From assembly GCA_023410445.1 (NCBI GenBank), contig JAEYPT010000009.1, positions 298,076-362,075 of the forward strand: a stretch of DNA of 64,000 nucleotides, given 5' to 3'. The position numbers and the translations under genes were made by a program. The first letter of the stretch is position 1, and each line of letters begins with the position of its first letter. Positions 40,116 through 49,219 of this stretch are shown here, in pieces. The notes under the pieces were generated by a model. The model was given only the letters and a program-made list of their open reading frames with translations. It did not search any database and had not been told where the DNA came from. Origin of the DNA: Bacillota bacterium. Its GTDB lineage: Bacteria > Bacillota > Clostridia > Oscillospirales > Acutalibacteraceae.

Positions 40116-41126
40116 ATGAATTCAGTCTGGATTTTCGCCGCCGCGGCGCTTTCCTTTGCGATTACCTCATTGCTGGGAATCCGCCTGGTGCCGTTTCTCC
40201 ATAAGATCAATTTCAGCCAGACCATCCGGGAATCCGGACCGACCTGGCACAAGAAGAAGAATGGGACGCCCACCATGGGCGGTTTCCTGTTTATTATTGG
40301 CATCATTGTTGCCGTGCTTCTCTGCATACCGGGCTATTACCGCATGACCGGCAAAAGTTCGGCGGCCGATACGGTTCTGCAAATCAAAGTTGTCGGTGGG
40401 CTTCTGATGGCCTGCGGGTTCGGTTTCATTGGATTTTTGGACGACTATATCAAAGTAATCAAAAAAAGAAACCTTGGCCTGAACGTGAAGCAGAAGTTGG
40501 CGCTGCAGTTTCTGGTTGCGGGCGCTTATCTGTACTCCCTCTACCTTGCCGGAGCCGGTTCTCACACGTTGGTTCCGTTTGTCGGTGGGGTGAATCTGGG
40601 CATCTGGTATTGGATTCTTTCCTTTTTCGGCATTGTCGGCATGGTGAACGCCGTGAACTTTACCGATGGAATCGATGGCCTGAACGCGTCGGTTACTTTT
40701 TTTGTTTCTGCTGCCTTTATGATTATGGCCGGAGTTTTGCGGCTGTCTCCGATTGGCATTTTCACCGCTGCCGGAGCGGGCGGCTGTCTTGGCTTTCTGG
40801 TGTGGAATCTCCACCCTGCTAAGACCTTTATGGGCGACACCGGCTCCCTGTTCCTCGGCGGTCTGGTCTGCGCCTACGGGTTTGCTCTGAACCTGCCGAT
40901 TCTGATTCTGCCGGTGGGGATCATTTATATTTGCGAAATCCTCTCGGTTGTGCTTCAGGTGAGCTATTTCAAATTAACCCACGGAAAGCGGATTTTCAAA
41001 ATGAGCCCGATTCACCATCATTTTGAGCTCTGCGGATGGAGTGAGGCAAAAATCTGCGTGGTTTTCAGCGCAGTTACTGCGTTTTTCGGCGCGGTTTCGA
41101 TTCTTTTGGTGGTTTACGGCCTTTGA
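40116..41126 (+). CDS. mraY: Phospho-MurNAc-pentapeptide translocase MraY
   Basis: A 336-residue, ten-helix membrane enzyme. Signatures are GTPTMGGFLFI, FGFIGFLDDYIKVIKKRNLG (with the Asp pair), NAVNFTDGIDGL and the HHHFE loop (SPIHHHFELCGW). It makes lipid I from UDP-MurNAc-pentapeptide and undecaprenyl phosphate. GAGGGTGG is upstream. The expected neighbour murD is absent. Confidence 0.95.
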   Translation: MNSVWIFAAAALSFAITSLLGIRLVPFLHKINFSQTIRESGPTWHKKKNGTPTMGGFLFIIGIIVAVLLCIPGYYRMTGKSSAADTVLQIKVVGGLLMACGFGFIGFLDDYIKVIKKRNLGLNVKQKLALQFLVAGAYLYSLYLAGAGSHTLVPFVGGVNLGIWYWILSFFGIVGMVNAVNFTDGIDGLNASVTFFVSAAFMIMAGVLRLSPIGIFTAAGAGGCLGFLVWNLHPAKTFMGDTGSLFLGGLVCAYGFALNLPILILPVGIIYICEILSVVLQVSYFKLTHGKRIFKMSPIHHHFELCGWSEAKICVVFSAVTAFFGAVSILLVVYGL

Positions 41127-41216
41127 TTTCCGCCGGAAACCGACACATTAGGCGGCTGTGATATGGTTATATTATGAATATTGTTATAAAATCAGACGGA
41201 AGCGAGGGAGACGACC

Positions 41217-42449
41217 ATGCCGAATTCATCCGGTAACATCACGGCGATGCCGCGGCGGAACGCCGCGCCGAAGGATTCCGGTGCCCCTGCGTCAACCCGC
41301 GGGCGTCTGGCAAAAAAATTCCGTGTTTTTTCCGTTCGGGCTGGGCTTGACCTTCCGTTCCTGTTTTTGGTGCTGGTGCTGGTGGTCATTGGTCTTGTGA
41401 TGATGTTTTCCGCAAGCTATGCCTATGCGTATTATCACTATGGGAACAGCTATTTTTTCATCAGCAAACAGGCGGCGTTCGCCGTTTTCGGCATTATCAT
41501 CATGTTTGCTATTTCCTATTTTGACTATCATCATTTTCATAAATTCGCGGTGCCGGTTTTGATGTTTTCCTTCATTCTTCTGGTACTGGTACGTTTCATG
41601 CCCGCTGTAAACGGAGTTCACCGTTGGATTACCCTTGGCCCGCTCGGTCAGATTCAGCCCTCTGAAATTGCAAAATTTGCCCTCGTTTTGATCTTTGCGC
41701 ATTTGATTTCCATCAATTTTAAACGGATGGGCACGTTTCGCTACGGCGTGCTGCCCTATCTTTTGATTCTGGGTGTGACGGGCGCTCTTCTGCTGTGGGA
41801 ACCGCATGTTTCAGCAACCGTTATCGTCGTGGTTCTCGCTGCGGTCATGCTGTTCATCGGGGGCGTGAAGCTGCGGTATTTCGGCATCGCTTTCGGCGCA
41901 CTGGCAAGCGGGGTAGCCTACCTTGTGCTGTTTACCAAGGAGTTTACTTATGCCAACGACCGTATCGCAGCCTGGCTGGACCCCTTTTCTAACGCGAGCA
42001 AGGAGCTTATTGCGGACACCTGGCAGACGCGGCAGTCCCTTTATGCCATCGGATCCGGTGGGCTGCTCGGCCTCGGCCTCGGCCAGTCCCGCCAGAAGTA
42101 TCTGTATCTTCCGGAGCCGCAGAACGATTTCATTTTCGCCATTGTCTGCGAGGAGCTCGGTTTCATCGGCGCACTCATTATTCTTCTCCTGTTCGGGATG
42201 CTGGTGTGGCGCGGCGTTACCATCTCACTCAAGGCGAAGGATAAATTCGGGATGCTGCTCGGCATCGGCCTGGTGGTTCAGGTTGGGCTTCAGGTCATCC
42301 TGAATATCGCTGTCGTTACCAACACGATTCCCAACACCGGTATCAGCCTGCCGTTCTTCAGCTACGGAGGTTCCTCTCTGGTGTTGTTGTTGGCGGAAAT
42401 GGGGATTGTTTTGTCCATTTCACGAACGTCGACGATCGAAAAGACATAG
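41217..42449 (+). CDS. ftsW: FtsW/SpoVE-family lipid II polymerase
   Basis: A 410-residue SEDS protein with about ten membrane helices after a 40-residue cytosolic N-terminus. LGPLGQIQPSEIAKFALVLI, PQNDFIFAIVCEELGFIGAL and TGISLPFFSYGGSSLVLLL are the family signatures. Located between mraY and murG, it corresponds to spoVE in Bacillus. It works with a class B PBP, most obviously the SpoVD-type protein in this cluster. Confidence 0.9.
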   Translation: MPNSSGNITAMPRRNAAPKDSGAPASTRGRLAKKFRVFSVRAGLDLPFLFLVLVLVVIGLVMMFSASYAYAYYHYGNSYFFISKQAAFAVFGIIIMFAISYFDYHHFHKFAVPVLMFSFILLVLVRFMPAVNGVHRWITLGPLGQIQPSEIAKFALVLIFAHLISINFKRMGTFRYGVLPYLLILGVTGALLLWEPHVSATVIVVVLAAVMLFIGGVKLRYFGIAFGALASGVAYLVLFTKEFTYANDRIAAWLDPFSNASKELIADTWQTRQSLYAIGSGGLLGLGLGQSRQKYLYLPEPQNDFIFAIVCEELGFIGALIILLLFGMLVWRGVTISLKAKDKFGMLLGIGLVVQVGLQVILNIAVVTNTIPNTGISLPFFSYGGSSLVLLLAEMGIVLSISRTSTIEKT

Positions 42450-42490
42450 AGTGACAGAATCCCGAAAAAGCAAACATAGGAGTCAAAAAC

Positions 42491-43615
42491 ATGAAAGTGC
42501 TTTTTGCCGGCGGCGGAACCGCCGGACACATCAATCCGGCCCTTGCAGTGGCCGGTTATCTGCGTGAAACCGAGCCGGATGTTCAGATTTTATATGTCGG
42601 TGCTAAAGGCGGCATGGAAGAGCGCCTGGTCCCGGAGGCGGGGTATCCCTTCCGGAGCATTACGATTTCCGGTTTTCAGCGGAAGCTGAACTGGAACAAC
42701 ATCAAAAAGAACGCCGCTACGCTGGTTCACGTTTTCACCGCCAGCCGGGAGGCGAAGCGTATCCTCCGGGAGTTTGGCCCGGATATCTGCGTTGGAACCG
42801 GGGGCTACGTTTCCGGCCCGGTGCTGCGCGAAGCGATGAAGCTGGGGATTCCCTCTGTGATTCACGAGCAGAACGCTTACCCCGGGGTAACAAACAAGAT
42901 GCTTTCGAAGCATGCGGACCGCACTCTTCTTGCGGTTCTGGATGCGCAGAAGCATCTGGACCCTGCGGCGCGCTGTGTTCTTACAGGCAACCCGGTCCGG
43001 CAGGAAGTGCTTCATGCCGACCGCACGGCGGCACGTCAAAAGCTGGGGTTGGACGGGCGTCCGATGATTCTCTCTTTTGGGGGAAGTCTCGGGGCGCGCA
43101 AAATCAACGAAGCCGTTGCCGATCTGCTCACGGAGAGCGCGAAGAGCAGGCGGTTTCAGCATATCCACGGCTACGGCCAGTGGGGAAAGTGGTTCCCGGA
43201 CCTTCTCAAAGAGAAGGGAATCGATCTTTCGGAACATAAAGAAATGGACATCCGGGAATACATCAGTGATATGCCGGAGTGCCTCGCCGCCGCGGATCTT
43301 GTCATCTGCAGGGCAGGGGCGATTTCCCTGAGTGAATTGCAGGCCGTCGGACGGGCATCCATCCTGATTCCGTCGCCTAACGTGGCGGAGAATCATCAGT
43401 ACCACAACGCCATGGCTTTGGTCAGCCGGGGCGCTGCCCGCATTCTGGAGGAAAAGGACCTGACCGGAGAGGCGCTCTGCACGCTGGTTCAGGAACTGTT
43501 TGCTTCCCCGCAGACCATTCCGGCAATCGCGGAAAACGCAGGAAAAATGGCCATCCGGAACTCAAACGAACGGATTGTAAAGGTGATGAAGGAGGTTCTG
43601 GCGGAGCGCACCTGA
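42491..43615 (+). CDS. murG: MurG, lipid II-forming GlcNAc transferase
   Basis: A 374-residue GT-B glycosyltransferase: GGGTAGHINPALAVAGYL, GTGGYVSGPVLREAM, IHEQNAYPGVTNKML, and the UDP-sugar site CRAGAISLSELQAVGRASIL followed by NHQYHNAMAL. It converts lipid I to lipid II on the inner membrane face. Confidence 0.95.
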   Translation: MKVLFAGGGTAGHINPALAVAGYLRETEPDVQILYVGAKGGMEERLVPEAGYPFRSITISGFQRKLNWNNIKKNAATLVHVFTASREAKRILREFGPDICVGTGGYVSGPVLREAMKLGIPSVIHEQNAYPGVTNKMLSKHADRTLLAVLDAQKHLDPAARCVLTGNPVRQEVLHADRTAARQKLGLDGRPMILSFGGSLGARKINEAVADLLTESAKSRRFQHIHGYGQWGKWFPDLLKEKGIDLSEHKEMDIREYISDMPECLAAADLVICRAGAISLSELQAVGRASILIPSPNVAENHQYHNAMALVSRGAARILEEKDLTGEALCTLVQELFASPQTIPAIAENAGKMAIRNSNERIVKVMKEVLAERT

Positions 43616-43634
43616 AACCGCCGTCACCGTAATG

Positions 43635-43672
43635 CCCCCCACAGCATAATATACTAACAGATTTTGTGGGGG
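43635..43672 (+). promoter_or_regulatory. Hairpin sequestering the murA ribosome-binding site
   Basis: CCCCCACA (43636-43643) pairs perfectly with TGTGGGGG (43665-43672), loop 21 bases. The right arm contains the GGGGG that serves as the murA Shine-Dalgarno, 7 bases before its ATG. No U-tract follows, so translational control or RNA stability is more likely than termination. Confidence 0.5.
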
Positions 43673-43679
43673 TGTTTCT

Positions 43680-44933
43680 ATGTCGAAATTATTGATTCGC
43701 GGCGCGAGACAGCTCAGAGGGGGAATTCAGATTCACGGCGCGAAAAACAGCACGTTGCCGCTGATGGCAGCCACACTGATCTGCGGCGGAGAATGCGTTC
43801 TGCATAATTGCCCGCAGCTGTCGGATGTGGACACGGCCATCAAGATTCTCAGGCATTTGGGGTGCCGGGTAGCACGGTCGGAAGATACCGTGACAGTCGA
43901 TCCCCTTTCAGCATCCAATTTCGATATACCGGACCACCTGATGCGTGAAATGCGTTCCTCCATTATTTTCCTTGCCGCGATCGTCACTCGGATGGCTAAA
44001 GCGGTTCTTTCTTTTCCAGGCGGGTGCGAGCTGGGTCCGCGTCCGATTGATCTGCATCTATCCTCCCTGCGCAAGATGGGAGTTATCATCGATGAGGACC
44101 ACGGCTGTCTGAACTGTACGGCGCCGGAACGGCTGAAGGGAACAGCCATTAACCTTTCCTTTCCGAGTGTCGGGGCGACGGAGAATATTATCATCGCCGC
44201 CGTGCTGGCCGAGGGAGAAACCGTCATCAATAATGCGGCGTGTGAACCGGAAATCATAGATCTGGCGGATTTCCTCAATGCCTGCGGAGCCCGTGTTCAG
44301 GGAGCGGGAAACAGCACCGTCGTGATTGAGGGTGTAAAAAAGCTCTCCGGCTGCGAACATCGCGTAATCCCCGACCGCATCGCTGCCGCAACGTTTCTCA
44401 CAGCGGCAGCCGCTACCGGCAGTACACTGACCATTGAAAACGTGATTCCGGAACATATTGCGCCCGTGCTTCCGATTCTGGAGGAAAGCGGGTGCAGCCT
44501 GGATATCGGAAAGGATAGAATCCGGATTGCTGCGCCGGAGAGGCTGGGGCGAATCCGGAACATCCGAACGATGCCATATCCGGGTTTCCCGACCGACGCA
44601 CAGGCGCCCGTCATGGCAATGACCTGCGTGGCGGACGGCACCAGCGTATTCGTTGAGAATATCTTCGAAAGCCGCTATAAGCACGTCGGCGAGCTGCTCC
44701 GTCTGGGTGCGAACATCAAGGTGGAGGGCCGCGTCGCCATTGTGGAGGGCGTGAAGCAGCTTTCCGGCGCAGCGGTGGAGGCAACCGACCTGCGCGGCGG
44801 CGCGGCGATGGTTGTGGCGGGACTCGCGGCACAGGGTGTTACGGAAATAACCGGGCTGCATCATCTGGACCGCGGTTATGAAAATATCGAAAAAAATCTT
44901 GCCCTGCTGGGCGCGGATATTCAAAGGATCTGA
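43680..44933 (+). CDS. murA: UDP-N-acetylglucosamine 1-carboxyvinyltransferase
   Basis: A 417-residue enolpyruvyl transferase. Lys22-Asn23 (GAKNSTLPLMAA), the catalytic Cys116 in FPGGCELGPR (fosfomycin target) and the final LRGGAAMVVAGLAAQG are conserved. It performs the first committed step of peptidoglycan synthesis. It ends directly at the ftsQ start. Confidence 0.95.
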   Translation: MSKLLIRGARQLRGGIQIHGAKNSTLPLMAATLICGGECVLHNCPQLSDVDTAIKILRHLGCRVARSEDTVTVDPLSASNFDIPDHLMREMRSSIIFLAAIVTRMAKAVLSFPGGCELGPRPIDLHLSSLRKMGVIIDEDHGCLNCTAPERLKGTAINLSFPSVGATENIIIAAVLAEGETVINNAACEPEIIDLADFLNACGARVQGAGNSTVVIEGVKKLSGCEHRVIPDRIAAATFLTAAAATGSTLTIENVIPEHIAPVLPILEESGCSLDIGKDRIRIAAPERLGRIRNIRTMPYPGFPTDAQAPVMAMTCVADGTSVFVENIFESRYKHVGELLRLGANIKVEGRVAIVEGVKQLSGAAVEATDLRGGAAMVVAGLAAQGVTEITGLHHLDRGYENIEKNLALLGADIQRI

Positions 44934-45842
44934 ATGGCTCCTGCCGGAAAGGAAATCGGAATGGAAAAGGAACGAAAGGCTGTGCGGCAGCCGCAGCGGG
45001 TATACGACAGGCTCAGCGGGGAGTACCGCCCCGTTCCCACGAATGCCCGCGATGCCGCGGCGCTTCGAGCGGAAAACCGGGAGCGGCGCCGCCGCCGCAC
45101 GCTGCGGCTTTTCTATCTGTTTACGTTCCTTCTGGTTATCGCGGCCGCGGCCGCGCTTTCGCTCACCGTGCTGTTCAAGATCGACACCATCCGCGTGACC
45201 GGCACGTCGCGCTACACGCAGGATCAGATCATAGCGGCGAGTGGAATTCGGAAGGGGGACAACCTCTTCCTTACAAAAACGAAGGATGCAGGGCAGAAGG
45301 TCCTCAACCAGTTGCCCTATGTCGGCTCCGTAAAGGTCACCCGGGCTCTGCCCGCGACGATCGAAATCACTGTGGGGGCAGAAGCGGCCTGCGGAGCAGT
45401 TCCCTACAACGGAAAGTACGCGGTGCTCGGAAACGACCTCAAGGTGCTGGAAATTGCGGACAATCTGCCGACCGGTTGCGCCCTGATCAAGGGTGTGGAG
45501 CTGCAGAAGGCGGCGTCCGGGGCAAAGGCCGTGCTGAAGAATTCCTCGCAGGCGGATGCCTTTCAGAATACCGTGGCTGTGCTTAACAAGAATGAGTTTA
45601 CCGGGATCACACAGATGGATTTTACGTCCCTTTCGAAAATTCTGCTTACCTATCAGAACCGAGTGGTCATCGATGTAGGTCTGCCGGACAATATGGATTA
45701 TAAAATCCGTTACGCAAAGAATCTTTTTGACACGGGCAAAATCAAAAGCACGGAAAAGGGAACTTTGAATCTTTCTGTCGCACCGGAGAACGATACCGCT
45801 TATTTCGACCCGAATTACGGTTCCGCGGTGCCGTCCAAATGA
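44934..45842 (+). CDS. ftsQ: Cell division protein FtsQ/DivIB
   Basis: A 302-residue bitopic protein with a basic cytosolic part, a membrane helix (about 58-79, LFYLFTFLLVIAAAAALSLT) and a POTRA domain beginning IDTIRVTGTSRYTQDQIIAA with LPYVGSVKVTRALPATIEI. It follows murA without a gap. ATG 44934 has AAAGGA; ATG 44961, with GGAAAGG, is also possible. Confidence 0.85.
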   Translation: MAPAGKEIGMEKERKAVRQPQRVYDRLSGEYRPVPTNARDAAALRAENRERRRRRTLRLFYLFTFLLVIAAAAALSLTVLFKIDTIRVTGTSRYTQDQIIAASGIRKGDNLFLTKTKDAGQKVLNQLPYVGSVKVTRALPATIEITVGAEAACGAVPYNGKYAVLGNDLKVLEIADNLPTGCALIKGVELQKAASGAKAVLKNSSQADAFQNTVAVLNKNEFTGITQMDFTSLSKILLTYQNRVVIDVGLPDNMDYKIRYAKNLFDTGKIKSTEKGTLNLSVAPENDTAYFDPNYGSAVPSK

Positions 45843-45884
45843 ACCGCACGTGCAACAGTGTTCTTTTCGTCCGGCAAAAATCTG

Positions 45885-45912
45885 TTGAATTTGATCCCAA
45901 ATCGTGTATAAT
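45885..45912 (+). promoter_or_regulatory. Promoter of ftsZ
   Basis: TTGAAT (45885-45890) and TATAAT (45907-45912) with 16 bases between, 62 bases before the ftsZ start, allowing ftsZ expression apart from the upstream cluster. Confidence 0.65.
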
Positions 45913-45973
45913 GATTTCATATGAGGTTTGATATGTCGGTGCAGGTTTTTAATATATAAGGGGGATGCGGCTC

Positions 45974-47071
45974 ATGCCTTTTGAAATTGATAATGACTTC
46001 GACAACATCGTACAGATTAAAGTGATTGGTGTCGGAGGGGGCGGCGGAAATGCCATTGACCGCATGGTGACCATGGGGGTGCAGGGCGTTGAGTTCATCA
46101 GCGTCAACACCGACCGGCAGGCACTGTTTCGCTCCAAGGCAACCCAGAAAATTCAGATCGGTGAAAAGATTACCCACGGCAAGGGCGCAGGCTCAAAGCC
46201 GGAAATGGGGCAGAAGGCGGCCGATGAAAGCCGCGAAGCAATTGCAGCGGCCATCCGCGGCACTGATATGGTGTTTATCACGGCTGGAATGGGTGGTGGA
46301 ACCGGAACGGGCGCCGCACCGATCGTGGCGGAGATCGCCCACGACATGGGAGTCCTGACGGTCGGCATCGTCACGAAGCCGTTCGACTTCGAGGGCAGGA
46401 GACGCATGGAGCAGGCGGAAAGCGGAATTACCGCTCTTCGGGAGCACGTCGATTCTCTCGTTGTCATTCCGAACGAACGTCTTAAGCTGGTCAGCGAACA
46501 GCGCATCACACTGCTGAACGCGTTTTCCATCGCGGACGATGTTCTGCGTCAGGGTGTGCAGAGCATTTCCGACCTGATCAAGCTCCCGGGGCTGGTCAAT
46601 TTGGATTTTGCGGATGTGACCGCTGTTATGAAGGACGCCGGGTACGCGCACATGGGCGTGGGACATGCCTCCGGCAAAGATAAAGCCGAAACCGCCGCAA
46701 ACATGGCAATTTCCAGTCCGCTGCTGGAAACGGCGATCAATGGGGCGAAGGGCGTTATTATCAACATCACTTCCTCGCCGGATATCGGTCTCGATGAGAT
46801 CGAAACCGCTTCCGCCATGATCGCGGCGCAGGCGCATGAGGATGCGAACATTATCTGGGGCGCCGCGTTCGATGAGAACATGGACGACGAGATGAGCGTC
46901 ACCGTTATCGCAACCGGGTTCCCGACCACCGGCGCCGATGAAAAGGTGTCCGCTGGCGCGCCGGCAGTTCTGCAGGCAGCAGGGGAAGAAAAGGTGAAAC
47001 CCCGCGATGCCGTGAATGTGGACGACGACGATTTCACGGATATCATGCAGATTTTCAACCGGAAATCCTGA
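45974..47071 (+). CDS. ftsZ: Cell division protein FtsZ
   Basis: A 365-residue tubulin-like GTPase. IKVIGVGGGGGNAIDRM, the tubulin signature GGGTGTG (107-113) and the T7 loop (NLDFADVTAVMKDAGYAHMG) are intact. A short variable linker leads to DDDFTDIMQIFNRKS, the C-terminal partner-binding peptide. ftsA is absent from the cluster. Confidence 0.96.
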   Translation: MPFEIDNDFDNIVQIKVIGVGGGGGNAIDRMVTMGVQGVEFISVNTDRQALFRSKATQKIQIGEKITHGKGAGSKPEMGQKAADESREAIAAAIRGTDMVFITAGMGGGTGTGAAPIVAEIAHDMGVLTVGIVTKPFDFEGRRRMEQAESGITALREHVDSLVVIPNERLKLVSEQRITLLNAFSIADDVLRQGVQSISDLIKLPGLVNLDFADVTAVMKDAGYAHMGVGHASGKDKAETAANMAISSPLLETAINGAKGVIINITSSPDIGLDEIETASAMIAAQAHEDANIIWGAAFDENMDDEMSVTVIATGFPTTGADEKVSAGAPAVLQAAGEEKVKPRDAVNVDDDDFTDIMQIFNRKS

Positions 47072-47080
47072 GTACTACAT

Positions 47081-47114
47081 ACGGACGGGCTTGTAGAAAC
47101 CCGTCCGTTTTTTG
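47081..47114 (+). terminator. Terminator after ftsZ
   Basis: ACGGACGGG (47081-47089) pairs with CCCGTCCGT (47100-47108), then six T. It closes the dcw cluster. Confidence 0.85.
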
Positions 47115-47231
47115 CGTTCAGACCTGTTTTTTGCATACATCAGGCCGCATATTTTCCGCCATATGCCAATACTAAAGGCAGAATACAGGAAGAACTGCTC
47201 ATCGGTTTTTTGAAAATAAATGACTGTTTTA

Positions 47232-47261
47232 GTTGAAGATATGCTTCAACTGTGTTATCAT
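47232..47261 (+). promoter_or_regulatory. Promoter with overlapping palindromic operator for the acyl-CoA synthetase
   Basis: TTGAAG (47233-47238) and TATCAT (47256-47261) with 17 bases between form a promoter. The -35 is covered by GTTGAAG-N5-CTTCAAC (47232-47238 and 47244-47250), a perfect 7-bp inverted repeat, as expected for a repressor site. Confidence 0.55.
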
Positions 47262-47325
47262 ATCGTCATAAGAATCAGATTACATGTTTTTTATAACTAT
47301 ATCATATACAGGAAAGGAATTTTAC

Positions 47326-48996
47326 ATGCAGGGAATCCATCTTAAATATGTTCAGGAAGAGTACGATTCAAACGGTACGCTGACGAAGTTTCATTTAAAC
47401 GTGCCGGAAAATTTCAATTTCGCCTACGACGTCGTGGACGAGTTGGCCCGGACGGAGCCGGACCGTCAGGCGCTTGTTTGGTGCGGACCGGATGGCTCGG
47501 AGCGCCGGTTTACCTTTGCGGATATCAAGGAATACAGTGACCGTGCCGCTTCGTTTTTTCTGAGCCTCGGCATCCGGAAGGGCGATATTGTGATGCTGAC
47601 GCTTCGCCGGCATTACGAATTCTGGTTTGCGATTATCGCTCTGCACAAGATTGGCGCAGTTGCTGCACCCGCTGCGGTGTCGCTCACAGCAAAGGATCTC
47701 GAATATCGGTTCCTCTCGGCGAATGTGCGTGCTATCGTGTGCACCGCGACCGGTTCGATTGCCGATTACGTGGACAAGGCGGCGGAAAATTCTCCTTCGC
47801 TCCGCACTAAGATTCTTGTGAATGGGAAGCGGGACGGCTGGCATGATTTTGCCGAGGGCCTGAGTCAGGCAGAACCGTTTGTGCGTCCGCAGGCACCGTT
47901 CCACGTTGGAGACCCGATGCTGATGTACTTTACTTCGGGCACTTCCGCGCAGCCCAAAATGGTGATGCACAGCTTTGCCTACCCGCTCGCGCATATCGTT
48001 ACGGCAAAGCACTGGCAACATGTGGACCCGGAGGGGCTGCATCTGTCGGTATCCGACACCGGCTGGGGCAAGGCTGCGTGGGGTAAGCTGTACGGACAGT
48101 GGCTCATGGAGACTGCAGTGTTCGTTTATGACTTCGACGAGTTTTACCCGGACGACCTTCTCGAGAAAATGGAGAAGTACCATATTACGACATTCTGTGC
48201 TCCGCCGACGGTTTACCGGTATTTTATCAAGCTGGGCATGAAGGGCTACGACCTTTCTTCTTTGAAATATGCCACAACGGCGGGGGAAGCGCTGAACCCG
48301 GAGGTTTTCGTCCGCTTTAAAGAAATGACCGGACTTTCACTCATGGAGGGTTACGGCCAGACGGAAACGACCCTCACGGTTGCCAATCTGTTCGGTTCCA
48401 CACCGAAACCCGGCTCCATGGGAACGCCCTCTCCGCTTTACAATATTGACGTTGTGGATGAGAACGGCAATTCAATAAAGCCCGGGGAGACGGGTGAAAT
48501 CATTGTGCGGATTCCAAAGGACGGCAGCCAGCCGGGCCTCTGCACGGAATATTATCTGAACCCCGAGCTGACGGCGTACTCCTGGCGCGGCGGCGTGTTC
48601 CATACGGGGGATACGGCGCGGCGCGACGAAGACGGCTATTTCTGGTATGTGGGAAGGGTCGACGACCTGATTAAATCGTCTGGCTACCGGATCAGCCCGT
48701 TCGAGGTGGAAAGCGTCCTGATGGAGCATCCCTCCGTGCTGGAATGCGCGGTTACCGGAATCCCGGACTCCCGCAGGGGACAGGCCGTGAAGGCTTCAGT
48801 GGTTCTCACACGGAACTACAGTCCTTCCCGCGAACTGGCCGCGAAGCTGAAGGAATACGTCAAGAATCAGACCGCCTCTTATAAATGTCCGCGTGTAATC
48901 GACTTTGTGGAGGAGCTCCCGAAGACGATCAGCGGAAAGATCCGGCGTGTGGAGATCCGGGAAAAGGACCTTCAGCGCAACGGTGAAAACGCGTAA
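47326..48996 (+). CDS. AMP-forming acyl-CoA synthetase (medium-chain/acetate type)
   Basis: A 556-residue ANL-superfamily ligase. The phosphate-binding loop is FTSGTSAQPKMVMHS, the AMP site TTAGEALNPEV and EGYGQTETTLTVANL, the hinge GRVDDLIKSSGYRISP, and the adenylation Lys lies in PKTISGKIRRVEIR. It resembles medium-chain acyl-CoA synthetases; chain-length preference is unknown. GGAAAGGAA is upstream. It stands alone between a terminator and the CorA promoter, behind its own operator-like site. Confidence 0.85.
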   Translation: MQGIHLKYVQEEYDSNGTLTKFHLNVPENFNFAYDVVDELARTEPDRQALVWCGPDGSERRFTFADIKEYSDRAASFFLSLGIRKGDIVMLTLRRHYEFWFAIIALHKIGAVAAPAAVSLTAKDLEYRFLSANVRAIVCTATGSIADYVDKAAENSPSLRTKILVNGKRDGWHDFAEGLSQAEPFVRPQAPFHVGDPMLMYFTSGTSAQPKMVMHSFAYPLAHIVTAKHWQHVDPEGLHLSVSDTGWGKAAWGKLYGQWLMETAVFVYDFDEFYPDDLLEKMEKYHITTFCAPPTVYRYFIKLGMKGYDLSSLKYATTAGEALNPEVFVRFKEMTGLSLMEGYGQTETTLTVANLFGSTPKPGSMGTPSPLYNIDVVDENGNSIKPGETGEIIVRIPKDGSQPGLCTEYYLNPELTAYSWRGGVFHTGDTARRDEDGYFWYVGRVDDLIKSSGYRISPFEVESVLMEHPSVLECAVTGIPDSRRGQAVKASVVLTRNYSPSRELAAKLKEYVKNQTASYKCPRVIDFVEELPKTISGKIRRVEIREKDLQRNGENA

Positions 48997-49093
48997 ATTG
49001 CCCGGTTTCAACATAAAATACGCTGAAATCGCCGAAAAAAGCTCAACTTTCGGCAATGAGCGGAAAGTAGGTCCGAAAAAGTCGTCCGCGCTC

Positions 49094-49121
49094 TTGAAAT
49101 CTCCTTGGTCTATGCTATAAT
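49094..49121 (+). promoter_or_regulatory. Promoter of the CorA-type gene
   Basis: TTGAAA (49094-49099) and TATAAT (49116-49121) with 16 bases between; TGC before the -10 gives an extended -10. Confidence 0.65.
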
Positions 49122-49219
49122 TGTACAGGATGTAAAATTTAGTGTGACCGGGGGTGGCATTGTGAAACCTGACCCTTTAGGGAAACGGAGAAGCAAATTC
49201 AATAAAGGAGTTGAGCGCA

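Noticed and set aside
49009..49093. Gene or RNA between the acyl-CoA synthetase and CorA
   Set aside because: No open frame with a ribosome-binding site and no stable structure was recognised before the CorA promoter.
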